Assembly (NCBI GenBank): GCA_025201765.1
Contig: MU623346.1
Coordinates: 186,001 to 250,000, forward strand
Direction: 5' to 3'
DNA: 64,000 nt
Origin: Daldinia sp. FL1419
Lineage: Eukaryota > Ascomycota > Sordariomycetes > Xylariales > Hypoxylaceae
A model generated the notes under the pieces. That model was given only the letters and a program-made list of their open reading frames with translations. It had not been told where the DNA came from and did no database searches. Below, piece by piece: positions 22,561 through 33,732 of this stretch; positions within the stretch are counted from its first letter, which is position 1; every line of letters begins with the position of its first letter. Position numbers and translations under genes: made by a program.

Positions 22561-23542
22561 CTATAAGACCGGCGGGAGGGTATTTTGAGCTAAGTTGGAC
22601 GGCCAGCTTTCCATGCGAGTATCTTCGTCTTTAGAAGCTGGTATATAAGCGACCATCGCTTTGCTCGCGCCTTCGACGCAGTATTGTACAACTTGGATCT
22701 TGGTTTCGTCAGGGGCCAGCTTGGCGATCTGCCTTAGATCGCTAGTGCGTGGTAGATAAAGGGCATGGTCCATAGTTCTATAGGCTCCATGTAACTGTGC
22801 CAAGTTATAAGGTTCCATAGTATTCAGATCGAATATCTTATCGGTTCTGTATCCTGGTCCACCCCAGGGCGGTGATGCAAATACAGCCGTGGTCCCTGTA
22901 TCTACCCGTAGATCGTCTTCGAGCTTATCTGGCGAGTTCACCAACGCATCTAGATACTTGAAGCTGTCACCCAAGACCCAGATAATACGGCCAGCCACAT
23001 CATACAAGGTAGCGTTATGCTGCGCACAAGCAAGCGTGGCTGCATCTAGCTCGATGGCGATCACTTTATCCCATCGGGGTGTTAAGCCATCCTTGGCCGT
23101 AGCTAAGGCAAGAGCAATAGAATTTGCCCCTACGCCGGCAAATGCATCTATGACCGTGGTCTTTGACTCACTAATAATAGAAACCATGTCTCGCGCGATT
23201 TGGCTAGGATAAGAATAGTGTCAGACCGTATCCAGAGTAGGATAAAACGGAATAGGATTTTGGATGGGGACTGAATTGTGAAACTTACTTGGCAACTGGT
23301 TCTGGAGTCACCCCATACCAGGCATCTTGAGTCAGGTAGATGCCCTCATCGTAATAAGGGAAAATAGTGTATCTCTGTTGCCAATACCTGCAATATCGAG
23401 ATTGCGTCAGTATACCTTCATCATCAATAGAAATACGCGTTTTAGTATGATAGACTCACTTTTGTAAGTCCCAAGGTACTTCACCCAGGCGAGTCCAGTG
23501 GTGGCAATCGTCGGTCAGGGGGAGCTTGTTCGCTCGTTTCAT
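22561..23542 (-). CDS. tgs1: Trimethylguanosine synthase (Tgs1)
   Basis: Three exons on the minus strand (23460-23542, 23289-23387, 22561-23203) give 274 aa. The N-terminus MKRANKLPLTDDCHHW leads into KYWQQRYTIFPYYDEGI and GVTPEPVA, all conserved in Tgs1. The SAM-binding motif DAFAGVG is at 80-86, and the catalytic SPPWGGPGY starts at 171, with Trp174 expected to stack on m7G. The enzyme dimethylates the m7G cap of snRNAs, snoRNAs and telomerase RNA. It is the compact fungal form without the long N-terminal extension of animals. It is divergent from the GRASP gene (508 bp between starts) and convergent with the RTA1 gene. A ten-codon uORF overlaps its start. Confidence 0.92.
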
Positions 23543-23568
23543 CTTGAAGGTGCTGGATCAGCCTGCAT
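23539..23568 (-). promoter_or_regulatory. uORF overlapping the tgs1 start codon
   Basis: A ten-codon frame starting at 23568 (MQADPAPSR, stop TGA) ends in ATGA, so that its stop overlaps the tgs1 ATG by two bases. If the transcript starts upstream, scanning ribosomes would meet this uORF first and reach tgs1 by leaky scanning or reinitiation. The transcription start is unknown. Confidence 0.35.
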
Positions 23569-24050
23569 GAGCTGCCTGATCGGTATTGGCCTTGAAAAGT
23601 TTGAAGATGAATGATTAGTCTCGTATTTATATAATATTTTCGGAATATATATGATTAGAAAGGCCGCCTTGAGGCTAATTGTAGAGATAGAAATATAGAT
23701 TGGATAAAATTGACGTGTTTGTAGACTGAAGTTAAGTTCAACCGAAGGAGGCTAACGAACAATTGTACCTGGATATGGACTACAGTGGATCCACTTCAGC
23801 TCTACCTAGAGAAGCTTGGACCATTGCTAATATTTAGCGCCTTGGATAGTAGGCGTAAGGCTGATAGCGAGCTACCAGGCTACTAAGCTACCTAAGGTTA
23901 GGGAAATGACAGCTTTCTTGATAGGCCGTGGCTTGATGTAATGCAAGCAAGCGCATTCCAACATTTCAATAGATAACCAAACAATAGACGTTCTCAAATT
24001 AGACCATACTACCACGACTTTACGCATGATCCCATAGAGACATAAATACC
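23569..24050. other. Divergent promoter region of tgs1 and the GRASP gene
   Basis: No coding frame is supported. The region is AT-rich near 23630-23720 and must hold both promoters. No recognised operator motif. Confidence 0.5.
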
Positions 24051-25213
24051 ATGTTCAACGCCCTGAACCGGTACCTCTCGCGCCTCGACGGCGGCGACGC
24101 GCGGCCGCAGCAAAAAGACGGATACGGCTACGGCTTCCAAGTGCTGCGCAACACGAACCTCGAGCTAGGCATCGAGCCGTGGTTCGATTTTATCGTCGGG
24201 ATCAACGGCCGAGTCATTGTATGTAGGGCTTTGTTTCTAGTTGCAAAAAGAAAATACCAAAAAAGAAAAAAAAAGAAAAAAAAAGGGGGGGAAACTAACA
24301 AGTCGCAAAACAGGACAACCCCGACCCTCGCCTCTTCGCTCAAGAAGTCCGCAACTGCGCCGGTAGCACCGTCGCTCTCGGTCTCTGGAGCGCAAAAGGC
24401 CAGCGCACGCGGGTCTTGCACGTCCCCGTACCGGCCGATACCCGATCCCTCGGGCTCTCGCTGCAATGGACGCCGCTGACCGTCGCGTCCACCGTCTGGC
24501 ACGTCCTCGACGTATCCCCGAACTCGCCCGCCGACCAAGCTGGTTTGATACCGTATAGCGATTACATCCTAGGCACTCCGGACGGCGTGTTACACGGAGA
24601 AGGAGGACTTGGCGAGCTGGTGGATGATTATGTGGAGCGTCCGCTCAGGCTGTGGGTGTATAATAACGAGTATAACGTCACGCGTGAGCTGGAGATTGTG
24701 CCGAGCCGTGCGTGGGGTGGTGAGGGCGCTTTGGGATGCGTACTAGGATACGGCGCTCTACATCGATTACCTGCGCCCCTGAGCGAGCCCGTTAATGCGC
24801 CGGGCGAAACCATGTTCGACGGCGACAACGGCGGCGGTATAAGCGCAAACGTTGGCGCGGGGGCGGAACAATTTACAACTCTTGCTCCGCCGAGCGATAC
24901 CTCGAACGCATTTATCCCAGCAGCATCACCCGATTTCCTCGTCCCGGCGCAACTAGCCAGCAATACCCCTCCTCCACCAACAGGCAGTGCGCCGCCACGA
25001 TCCAAGAAGAAAGATAGACATGCCCATGCTCCGAATAGGTTGATGGACGACTACTTTGCGGAAGAGGAGAAGAAGAGTAGGGAGCTGGATCGAAACATAT
25101 CTACGAGCAAGACACCACCGCCACCTCCTCCAAAAGCAGGTGGTGGTCCCCCGAGAGCACCGCCAAAAGCTGAGGAGGCGAAAACTGAGGGTGAAGATGA
25201 CGATGTAGATTAG
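24051..25213 (+). CDS. GRASP-family Golgi/ER-exit protein (Grh1/GRASP65-like)
   Basis: Exons 24051-24218 and 24314-25213 give 355 aa. The first GRASP PDZ-like domain contains GYGFQVLRNTNLELGIEPWF and DFIVGINGRVI, continues across the intron into DNPDPRLFAQE, and a second PDZ-like domain follows (LGLSLQWTPL...VLDVSPNSPADQAGL...DYILG). The C-terminal 140 residues are a Pro-rich, disordered tail with PPPPPP runs and an acidic end. GRASPs tether Golgi/ER-exit membranes and act in unconventional secretion. There is no Gly2 for myristoylation. The N-terminus MFNALNRYLSRL looks like a short amphipathic helix, and Met-Phe is a NatC acetylation context, as known for yeast Grh1. The 95-nt intron contains a long polypurine tract (A/G) instead of pyrimidines before its acceptor. 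Confidence 0.93.
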
Positions 25214-25407
25214 ACACGGCATTGGTATTTGAAAGGGACATAATACAGCAAGAACTCGAAGAAGCACAGGTTATTCATTTGCTTGCTATACGTGGTCGTG
25301 ACCATAGTGTTCATCTAAACGTCGAAATTTTCCCGCCTCATACGTCGAACATGGTAGCCATTGAGCTTTCTTACTACTCTTAACATCCCTCCCATAGTAT
25401 GACTCGC

Positions 25408-26043
25408 TTAGTTTATGAAGTTGACGCAGAAAAAATGCAGAATCAGACTGCCGACGACGTAATCTGCAAATGCTCTATACGGATGCGTTAGCTCCATGAA
25501 TCCAAGAGACATAGGTAGGAGCCGTACCTCTCTGGTGATACTGAGGGAAATTCGGACTTATTTGCTTCTGTGGTCTGTATGCGTAGGGATGCTATTCCCA
25601 GAATTAGTATCTACCCGTCTTCCCCCCCTCCCTCGCCCAGTCCACCAAGAAAACCTACCAGTAAGAACGAATTGACCAACAGTCGCCGAGAAACCCGAGA
25701 GGAAAGCATTGAACGGCTATAAGCATCAACGTCAGTTATCGGACATACACAGCCAGCCAGACCTATAAGAACATACGTAATTGCCCGCCAGGATACAATA
25801 CGCAAATTGCAAACCACCAACAACAACGAGGAACGCCATAAACACATCAATCAGCTTAGTGCGCTGCGGCGTCGTCTTCTGGTAGTGTTCGACGATATTC
25901 CACGCCACCTGGTTGATAGTCTGAGGACCGCTTGCGCTAGTCTTGGCCGCGGCGATACTGGGAGCCATAGGTGTCGTGGGCGTGACGACCGGTGCAGCCG
26001 CGGGCGCGGGAGTGGTAGCTGCGGCAGACTTCTTCGGTGGCAT
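25408..26043 (-). CDS. ost2: Oligosaccharyltransferase subunit Ost2/DAD1
   Basis: Four exons on the minus strand (25777-26043, 25659-25716, 25528-25591, 25408-25474) give 151 aa. An Ala/Pro/Thr-rich N-terminus of about 45 residues precedes the DAD1 core: a cytosolic segment (WNIVEHYQKTTPQRTKLID), a first TM (VFMAFLVVVGGLQFAYCIL), a second TM with FNAFLSGFSATVGQFVLT, and the conserved end PERAFADYVVGSLILHFFC. Ost2 is a small integral subunit of the ER N-glycosylation complex. Three short introns in a small gene are typical for fungal OST2. The 3' end is convergent with GRASP (194 bp apart); the 5' end is divergent from TMEM14. Confidence 0.95.
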
Positions 26044-26573
26044 GGTGATTATTTCGATCCTAGAGTAGCTGCGTACGGTGTGGTAGGAATTGGGTTTTTG
26101 GAGGTACGCTCGTGGAATTAGATATCTCGGAGTTGTTCAAAATAATTGGGTCCCGGGATTGCGTGTAAGGGACACGAAAGCTTCAAAAAGTTCACGGTTC
26201 ACATCTACGATAAAGCAGCCAATTAAAACGGATCTACGCATCACTGTGGATATGCTACGTCAAAACCCTGGGGTAAAATGTGGCTAGAGAGATAGAGCTT
26301 CCGCCACAGTACATGGGATACAAGAACCCTGGTATCCAATTGAATCTCGAACCTTCGCCATGTCGCATCCCATCGGTGCTGCGGCCCCGGGGGTCCGGCC
26401 TTCCGAGCTCCAGTGCTTTCATCTATGATTACATGTACCTACAGCCTCGACCTTTGTCCGCTTTGACGAATCTACTTCCAACGACGCCATTGATATACAG
26501 CAAAGCTAGAAGAGCTTCTATACTGCAGTTAAAATACTCCACAATCCCTAAATCATCGAAAACCGAGGAAATA
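26044..26573. promoter_or_regulatory. Divergent promoter of ost2 and the TMEM14 gene
   Basis: The 530-bp stretch has no supported gene; an ATG-led frame at 26280-26699 overlaps the TMEM14 start and is a chance frame. A CCAAT pentamer lies at 26219-26223, the core site of the HAP complex whose HapC subunit is encoded at 33.7 kb. A single pentamer is weak evidence. Confidence 0.35.
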
Positions 26574-27004
26574 ATGGTAAGCTTTGTCAAATCCGACGAT
26601 CCGTCAGAGCTAACGCGGGGTTCCGTGACAGGCTCTGGAGACTATCGCATTTGCCTTGGGTGCCTTGACCGCAACCGGCGGCACGATAGGTTACGTTAAG
26701 ACGGGATCAGTTCCCTCCGTCATTGCTGGTTTGACGGTCGGTATATTGTGTACGTTACTTCTTATGAAACTTGTCTGTGAAGTACATCAAACTAACTCGG
26801 TATCGCAAAGACGCTCTTGGAGGGTATCGTTTGCAATCGCGTCAGTCCTTGGGTATCGAGCTCGCTCTCCTCGCTTCCGTCGTTCTGGGAGGCGCTTCTA
26901 TCCCCCGAGCCCTTCGTAGTGGAAAGCCGGTCCCGACTGTCCTAAGCTTCATCTCTGTTTTCGGTCTATTGACCTTCGGCAATGCGTTTAGGAAGACTTT
27001 GTAA
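26574..27004 (+). CDS. TMEM14-family small membrane protein
   Basis: Exons 26574-26576 (the ATG alone), 26632-26749 and 26811-27004 give 104 aa. The sequence ALETIAFALGALTATGGTIG, the motif GYVKTGSVPSVIAGLTVG and then YALGGYRLQS and GGASIPRALRSGKPVPTVLS are the TMEM14/UPF0136 signature, with four hydrophobic segments. Animal TMEM14C acts at the mitochondrial inner membrane in porphyrin transport; the fungal role is not established. The first intron follows the start codon directly (ATG|GTAAGC), and its acceptor and frame give an excellent N-terminus. The 3' end is convergent with CMC2. Confidence 0.9.
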
Positions 27005-27332
27005 GGGAGGGCTTGATGGTGGGGAGGGCCGACGATCTTGTAGTTTATGGCGAAATGGTTCCAGATCAACTAGTATGTAGCTGTCAAATTCAAAGGATGC
27101 TCCGTAAATCAAGTGTGTTTAAACTGTGATCGAAGATCAGAGTAGAGTATAAGCACCATTCCAATATCACCTTCCAAATATCACCTTCCAAAGACTAGCC
27201 CGCCTATTTAAACCAACCCAAAATGCCGTAGCCCTTTTTTAAAACGCCACGCCATGCTATGCTCAACTTAGGATCGCCCTTTATATATCCTCTCTATAGT
27301 ACAAGAGACTAGCATATTTCACCATATATTTG

Positions 27333-27638
27333 TCACGAGTTCTCATCGATCTCAGCCCATGCCGACTTAATCTTATCACGCTTCGCCTTTGCGGTTTCTC
27401 GGTTCTTCGCAGTACGTTTTACTCGCTCGGCTCGGAGACATAGGGTAACTTGATGTTTGGCGTCGTTGCACATGCCCATGGATTTCCAGAGGAACCCCCT
27501 TGCGTGACATTCTTCGAGGGCGTTCATGACCTCCTCGCAAGCTGAAGAGATATGCCCATTAGATATTGTTCTTGTCGGGAGCATTTATAGACGAAAAGAC
27601 GTACCAATGTTATCCTTTGTATGTAAATGTGGATGCAT
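27333..27638 (-). CDS. cmc2: Cmc2-like twin CX9C mitochondrial protein
   Basis: Exons 27605-27638 and 27333-27541 give 80 aa. The N-terminus MHPHLHTKDNIAC is characteristic of Cmc2. Cys13/Cys23 and Cys36/Cys46 form two CX9C pairs, the coiled-coil-helix-coiled-coil-helix fold of Mia40-imported intermembrane-space proteins. In yeast Cmc2 supports cytochrome c oxidase biogenesis. The C-terminus is basic and helical. The 64-nt intron joins exon 1 (34 nt) in phase 1. An ATG inside the intron (27584) opens a chance 83-codon frame that would lose the conserved MHP start, so it was rejected. The gene is divergent from prefoldin subunit 2 (438 bp). Confidence 0.92.
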
Positions 27639-28076
27639 ATTGAATTATTAGCGAGGTAATGTATTTTGGAAGATCGACTTGGAGAACGAATTATGAGAAG
27701 ATGATCTGACTGGACTTGAATTGGTAGTCTTGAATGGTCTTGAATGGTCTTGAATGGTGCCACTCTTAATCGCAAAAACCAACCAAAAAATCGGTCGCGA
27801 CGGGAACAAACTTAGTAAAAAAGGCATGGTCCACTTTTTCAACAGGCTCCACAATCACCCCTCCAGCCCTTTTTGGCCCCTCCAATGAATTAATTTGGGG
27901 TTGTTCACTACAACAACGTCAATTAATCCAAAAGAATGCTAACGTACCTAGATAAAATGTTAATCCTATCTTGAGATATCTCAAAGCTTGTGCACTACTC
28001 TTTCGTACTAAACCCCATCTACTTGACACCTACAACCCTGTCTACCTCCTTGCAGTACCAATCGCGTAAATAAATC
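27639..28076. promoter_or_regulatory. Divergent promoter of cmc2 and prefoldin subunit 2
   Basis: No coding frame is supported. Contains a 10-bp tandem repeat at 27727-27756 and one CCAAT pentamer at 27882-27886. Confidence 0.4.
27727..27756. repeat. 10-bp tandem repeat, three copies
   Basis: GTCTTGAATG occurs three times without change, about 90-120 bp upstream of the cmc2 start codon. Confidence 0.9.
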
Positions 28077-28810
28077 ATGGCCTCCAAAGGCATATCTGCT
28101 AAGAAGCAGCAAGGTGTGTGGCAACTTACACAACCAACCAAACTTAACTACATGATATCGTAAGAACTTATGCTGATTTATCCTGCAGAGCTGCAAACAA
28201 CGTACTCAAACTATAAGAATACGCTGCAAACCCTAGCTCAGAAGATTGGTGACGTTGAGCAGGAAGCCGAAGAGCACAAGTTCGTGAGACTTTTCTTCTC
28301 TTCTCTCATTCCCGGCATCATGGAACCGAATCCGTGAGCTCCCTGGCATGGCATGGTATTGCAATCCGCTCGCATATCATCAGCCTTACCGGGGTATTTT
28401 ACCTCTAGTGTCTTGACTAGATCATCTCACGAACTTCACCGCTTCACTTGCTGAACTCACCGCTAATCCATCAATCATTCTGTCTCACTAGGCTTGTTCT
28501 TGATACCTTGGAACCGCTTCCGGGGGATCGCAAGTGCTTCCGCATGATCAACGGAGTGTTGGTGGAGCGGACGGTCCAGGACGTAATCCCTGCTTTGAGA
28601 ACTAATGCTGAGGGGTTGAAGAAAGTGCTCGACGACCTGGTTAAGCAATACAAGATCAAGCAGGATGATCTAGAGAAGTGGAAGGTACGTCATCTTCTCA
28701 AACCTGGGGATTCCGGCTCGACGACCCTGCCCCATTTCTGCTACTGGGTTCGTGGACTTACACAACCGTTTGTATAGAAGAAGAACAACATCCAGGTTGT
28801 ACAATCGTGA
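28077..28810 (+). CDS. gim4: Prefoldin subunit 2 (Gim4-like)
   Basis: Exons 28077-28113, 28189-28279, 28492-28684 and 28778-28810 give 117 aa. A long N-terminal coiled coil (ELQTTYSNYKNTLQTLAQKI), the beta-hairpin core LEPLPGDRKCFRMINGVLVE, and a C-terminal coiled coil (LKKVLDDLVKQYKIKQDDLEK) are those of beta-class prefoldin subunits. Prefoldin captures nascent actin and tubulin and passes them to the chaperonin CCT. The second intron is long (212 nt) with a weaker GTTCGT donor; it was chosen because it alone rejoins EEHK with LVLDTLEP in frame. The last exon is only 33 nt. Confidence 0.93.
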
Positions 28811-31800
28811 CGCAGCCTCGGCGCTGCAATACGGAGGAGTGGCTATAGGAACCATGCTAGGGCTACGATACAGATAGGGGTATTTTCGAGGCTCTCGATA
28901 GTCGTTCCGATATGAACGGGCTAATGGATGATTACAATGTCAGACAACACCCAAGTATGATTGATTCATAGAATGCGCTGTCCTTTGGGCGCTATGTCTA
29001 TATTAGAGACGAGATCGAGATCGAGCCGGAATGACTTGTTGCACGACGTTGAGGTGGATGAGATGGTGCCATATAGCCCTCGCCTTGAAGCCGTCGGCAA
29101 AGGCACGGCGATATCGAAAAAGATGGTGTTGATGCGTTGTACAATTGGACGTGCAGGCGGCGGAGCCTAGCGTCAAGGGCGTCTCAGTGCCCAACGACAG
29201 GCTTCTGTCAAGGCTGTCATGATCAACGTTTACAAACGGTAGTGATTGGAGGGCAGGCCGCGAAAAGGGTTGGCTGTTTTGACTGGTCGTAAATGATCTG
29301 ATCAAATAGGGCGGCTTACGCTGACTCTGCATCTACGAGGCACACTTGATATAGCCTGCCATCAATAAAACATCCCTGTACCGTGTTAAGAAGTTGAAGA
29401 ATATGACCTTGGAGAGATGATGAACTAGATACAAACAACACATGGATTTCATATTATCTTGTCTCGTTTATCGGCAGATGTTCCGAGGGCGGGGTCCCTG
29501 GCATGCGCTTAGAACTCCACATGCCACATGATGATTTCCTTGGGGTGCCGGCGACGCTCGGGTGGTTGAGTGACAACGTGTCGCCCATGATAGTGATCTG
29601 CCTGCCTGAAACAGGAGTGATGATTTCTCCTACTAGACCGCGCAAACGGCAAGTTACCCGCTCAAGGCTTGCATAACATAAGATAACATAAGTTCGTGGA
29701 GGGGAGTGACGATATAGACTGCTACGATCCTATGTAAATGAAAAGCTCGGCCCAACACATGGTATGGTAGTCTGCAAGTGCTGGGTTGCCTTGGACGTGA
29801 TACGGAATTCCCGGGCAGGACGAAAGTTACGGCGCAATGCTGCTTGGTGCTTGCTGTAATGTAAGTCGCTCGATCGAAGAAGTAAACCCTCAGCTGGCCT
29901 GAATAGGGAACTACACACGGGTACTTTGGAAAAACTTCGCACGGCTGCACCTCTGCCCAAGTGTCAGCAGGGTGTTGATCCGGAGGGGAAGATGGGGGGA
30001 ATATCCCACGTTCCCTTCCGAACCGGACGGAAGAGCCTCGGAGCTGTTTTGTATTAGCAGCGCATTAAAATACACATTTGAATGCATATTAAAATATCGC
30101 CAATGAATTGCTTTCCCAGTACAACGGTAACTCCCATTTTAGTGCATCCTAGAGCTAATCCTATTAGTTTAGATGAGATATTTAAACATTACGTCTGCTA
30201 CCAGGTAGGTAAGAGGTAGGTACCTATCGCATGAGACGTTTACAAGGCTACTTTCGCATCCGACGATTGGGCATCCATGGGATCGTACGTATATATATGT
30301 GGGTTCGTAGGACACAGTTAGGCCGCATACAACGTGCAGGTCGGTAGGTACCAGAAGCTCAAAGGCGCAGGTTAAAGTCGACCAAAGTACGCCAAAATAC
30401 TCCAATACGGTGGAATGTAGCACTGAGCTTTGCAGGGCTGGCCGGCCAAGAAAGGAGGACTCGATTTGATGGGCTACCAGGATTAAGCGATGACGGCGAT
30501 ATCGCCATGGAAGCTTTCAAAGCCTATCATTCCCTTCTCCACATTCCGGGACAGGAAGAGGCCCTGAATTAGAATTGTGATTTTACTTCCAATCAAACCC
30601 ATAACTCGTAGCAAGATATTGCAATTGGCCGGTAAATGGTATTAATGCGAACCCCTAGATCATCTTTACAGCCAGTCGTCATGCTCTTCGTTTCAAGATG
30701 TTCAAATTGTCATCCAAACAGATGCCGCCGCCCCCAAGATCGAAGAGCCATAAGCCAGGCCGGGCTTCCTGTTCCTGCCGGGTAAGCACATATGTCGGAC
30801 AACTGTTTATTTCGGCGATTGTCAAATCAGCAATGGAACCACCCCTCCATCCGACCCGTGTCGAAGGTGAGTGCGTTAAAGATAGGTATCACAACGACCG
30901 CAACGACCGCATGGGGCGAGCGACAACGGACGCTTGGGAGAGGATTAATATGCCGATAATAAGAAAAAATAAGGCTGCCTATATTTCAAAACATCATGTG
31001 TTCAGCTAACTTGGGGTAAGTCGACTTCACCGCTTCACGTATGATATGCATAGGCCAGCTTGATCCGTAGAGGAATGGGCCGGTGTGGCGGATATGATAC
31101 TAACCGTAGCATACTACAGTCCAACAGCGTGTGTTAGTTACGCTTAATAGCCCGAAAGTTACTTGAGACAGGAATAGAAGAGACCAAGACAATGTTGTTG
31201 ACTGCGGGATTGTTGCGCCGATTTGGGGTAACCATGAAGACGGAAACAATTTCCCTGATGATATTAAATTGTAGGTAGGTAGTTATGTAAATGGTATGTG
31301 TTTGTAAGAAGAGGTATACACATCCACCATGTACGTAGGTAAGCCTTAAGGTATAATTGTTTGGCCGAGGTAATTAGTACCTACATACCTACGTTACATG
31401 TAGTCATTAATTTGGAATTGAAGCAGGAGCAATATGTCCATGTATTGTACTTTATCTATACATTTAGTAGACATAATCAACTTACACGTCTACATCTCTG
31501 ATACTGGGACATTACCATCTAGGTTAGCGTTGTTGTTCTCCCATTTTCTATAGATGGCAATAACTTTGTCTTTGTTGGCTCTCGTTTTCTTCTAATATTA
31601 TCTCTTCGCTCGTGTACAACTAAACCAGCTGTCTTTGACTTATTAAATTTTAATTAACTTCTATTATTAACGTCCAATCTTATTCGAATCTCCATCAGTT
31701 GCGTTGGAGTTTCTCATCAAGGGGTTTCCTGCACGTTCCCCACGTAAAAGCGTACTAAATAAATGCGAGCTTCGATGTTCCCATGGGACGTGCGTGACCT

Positions 31801-33732
31801 ATAGGCCTAATGCACTTCACCACTTGCATCCGCACCCTTTAATTATGTCTACCACTGAGTATTTACCTCTCATATATCGTATGGATACATGGATACCTAG
31901 GTATATGCAAAGGCGATACGAGGTACTTACTTTTTAGGCAGGTTATTTTACTTTGACTTAAGGCTCATGACTTGATGCAAGTATATTTTATACAATCTCT
32001 ATGAAGACCTAAAGATGGTCAAATATTAAACGCCATTCTGCCGAGCTAAACGCAGACATTCTATTTGAATCTATATCTGGACTGAGATACGTAATGAATG
32101 GAATAGCCTACGTAATTATAGGTAGCAAGGAACGATGGGAACTGCACTATGTCGTTTGTACATGACATGCTCATGATAACGCGCTATGCGGCCTGCCCGT
32201 AGGAAAAAAAAGAATCCACTTCTGTGCATCCAACCTCGAGCTGGAGTTTTCCAGAAAACCGCCCCCAGTTTTTATCAGAGCTCAAGTCTTGCCTCTCTGT
32301 CGTATGTTTCTTCGATTTGAGTCTTCTTAGATATTGGACCGCAGGAAGAAATTCTGAATAGATCAATCCTTAGTGTAACCCACGCTGTACATATTCACAC
32401 CCTTACGAAAAATGAATTAGGCCGGACTACCTACTATAGTATAACGTCGATGAGCTAGCTATCTACGTAGCTATCTAATAACATGGTTTACTGTAACTAT
32501 GACAAACTACGTGCACTGTATGTAAGGCAGCCGCATTTGCCCATTACCGACTCCGAACATTAATTTCTCATACTTGGGAGAGAAAAGCCCATGAACCCCA
32601 CGTACCGGGCACCATACATGATGTCTATACTTTCATACATCCATACCTACATCCATAGGCGCACTCGTGGATGCTACCAGGTATGTACCTCCATTGTCCA
32701 ACTTAGGTACAATATGTACCCTCCTACGTATATTAATCCAATCTGCATAATGCAGCAAGGCGATCTTGCTTTGGAGAACTAAGCAGCCGCCCCCCCGCCA
32801 CCCCGGCGCTAGGAGGTTAGGACGTTGAGTAGGAAGCTGCAAAATATATACGTTAGATACATTATCTAAAGTGAATATGACATGGAAGCTTCAAACAGTT
32901 GGAAATGGAATACGGCTGGAAGGCACGGCACGCAGGTAAGCAGGGTACAATACGCAGATACGCCAGCGCAGGGTACGGTAGGTACATAGAGGTTCGTAGG
33001 CAAGTATGTACGTTTGCATAATAAGTACCATAATATAGTACTTTTCAGCAGGTAGCTAGGACCTAGGAGGTTAGCTGGAGCTGGCTGGGTTAAGTTAGAA
33101 GGAAACAGCGGGTCTCCCAAGTAACGCAACCCTCGGCGTCTTCTCAAAAAGAAGGAAAGAAGAGACCCGCAGCAAATCCCCGCTTCCCTTTTCCAAACCC
33201 GGACCCGTTTTAGGTACTTTCGTACCTCAGATCGCATCCTGTCCCATTCTCTCACATCCACATCTCCGTCAAGTCTGTCCACACAAAAGTCACGTCGGCC
33301 TTTGTACCGTACACCAAACACCACCACACACTACTTACTCACACTACTCACTACACACTACACTACACCACGCTACAGTATACTACTTACACTATACCAA
33401 GCCCAGGCTTGCTGCATACGCATCCATAACACGTCCCGTACATACCATACATATCGTACATACCGCCCGCTGCAGATTCCGTCATAGCCTGAAGTTCGCG
33501 ACAGGGCGTGCCAACGGGACAAGTAAATAGCTCTAGGTCATAATTCTGGGACCCGCGCGACAGGGCAGGATTGACGCACTCTTCTGCAGCTAAGCCGCGC
33601 TCAGTTGCAAGCCCTACCACTTGCAACGTGTCAGAGGCAGGGACACATCATCTCTACCTTGTAACCAGCTGTGCGAGCTGGCAGTCCAAGAAAATTTTAC
33701 AAGAAGCTACCACCCGCTGCAGGTAGCCAAAT
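28811..33732. other. 4.9-kb gap without a recognisable gene
   Basis: Scattered open frames of up to 109 codons (29003-29332 minus, 29654-29950 minus, 30698-31009 plus) have no recognisable motif and no good splice context. GGTAGGTA/CCTACATACC motif clusters occur near 30204, 31273 and 31380. Just upstream of HapC, 33310-33420 is a pyrimidine/adenine-rich tract (CACTACACACTACACTACACC type), probably promoter or 5' UTR. No RNA gene was recognised. Confidence 0.5.

Noticed and set aside
27333..27584. 83-codon version of the Cmc2 protein starting at 27584
   Set aside because: The start lies in the intron; splicing to the exon at 27605-27638 gives the conserved MHP N-terminus.
29003..29950. Minus-strand ORFs of 98-109 codons in the 28.8-33.7 kb gap
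   Set aside because: No recognisable motif, no plausible exon structure and overlapping frames on the same strand; probably chance.
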